In this document: piece by piece, positions 14,094 to 14,109 of the stretch
Layout: each line of letters starts with the position of its first letter
How positions within the stretch are numbered: the first letter of the stretch is position 1
DNA from: JABCPO02 sp963546185
GTDB lineage: Bacteria; Bacillota; Clostridia; TANB77; CAG-508
Direction of reading: 5' to 3'
Length of the DNA: 14,109 nucleotides
NCBI GenBank assembly: GCA_963546185.1
Contig: CAUULU010000028.1
Span: 1-14,109 of the forward strand
Translations under genes and position numbers: made by a program
The notes under the pieces: generated by a model
Databases searched by the model: none
Seen by the model: only the letters and a program-made list of their open reading frames with translations
What the model was told of the DNA's origin: nothing

Positions 14094-14109
14094 AATTCAT
14101 GTACTGAAA

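Noticed and set aside
1..14109. Possible recoding of TGA as Trp, since no gene in the window ends in TGA
   Set aside because: All Trp codons seen are TGG, and the genes have normal family lengths without in-frame TGA. The absence of TGA stops among about 14 genes is explained well enough by AT-rich base composition.

Overview
The window is strongly AT-rich DNA with compact, tightly packed genes, strong GGAGG-type ribosome binding sites, sigma-A type promoters (TTGACA/TATAAT) and tRNA genes with encoded CCA ends. The infC-rpmI-rplT order behind a structured leader, the rpsU gene and the DUF1294, DUF1653 and DUF4230 proteins point to a low-GC Bacillota, most likely a clostridial lineage, possibly uncultured. 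The standard bacterial code fits: every gene ends in TAA or TAG, and Trp is written TGG.

Layout. Positions 1-1500 hold a membrane glycosyltransferase (family 2) broken by a one-base frameshift, followed by tRNA-Leu(CAA). A shared bidirectional terminator separates these from rpsU (minus strand), which faces away from the next unit. Positions 1890-7071 form a plus-strand operon: a small DUF1294 membrane protein, a 1352-residue membrane-anchored surface protein with a degenerate M23-like fold and a C-terminal lysozyme/glucosaminidase-like domain, and a secreted C39-like cysteine peptidase. It ends at a strong terminator that converges with the terminator of a lone initiator tRNA-Met gene on the minus strand.

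Positions 7283-11938 hold a DUF1653 gene and then a four-gene unit: a MoxR-type AAA+ ATPase, a protein with a long charged linker and a divergent von Willebrand A (VWA) domain, an unrecognised 311-residue protein, and an unrecognised 53-residue protein. The AAA+/VWA pair is a known functional pairing, in which the ATPase remodels or loads a target with the help of the VWA partner. The two extra genes are candidate partners or substrates. This is the most likely place for an undescribed system.

Positions 11993-13307 are the translation operon infC-rpmI-rplT, with an excellent promoter and a leader that has a terminator hairpin and a plausible competing antiterminator. Its infC may start at a non-AUG codon. 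A DUF4230 membrane-anchored protein with a consensus promoter follows. The window ends in a long inverted repeat overlapping a promoter that fires out of the window.
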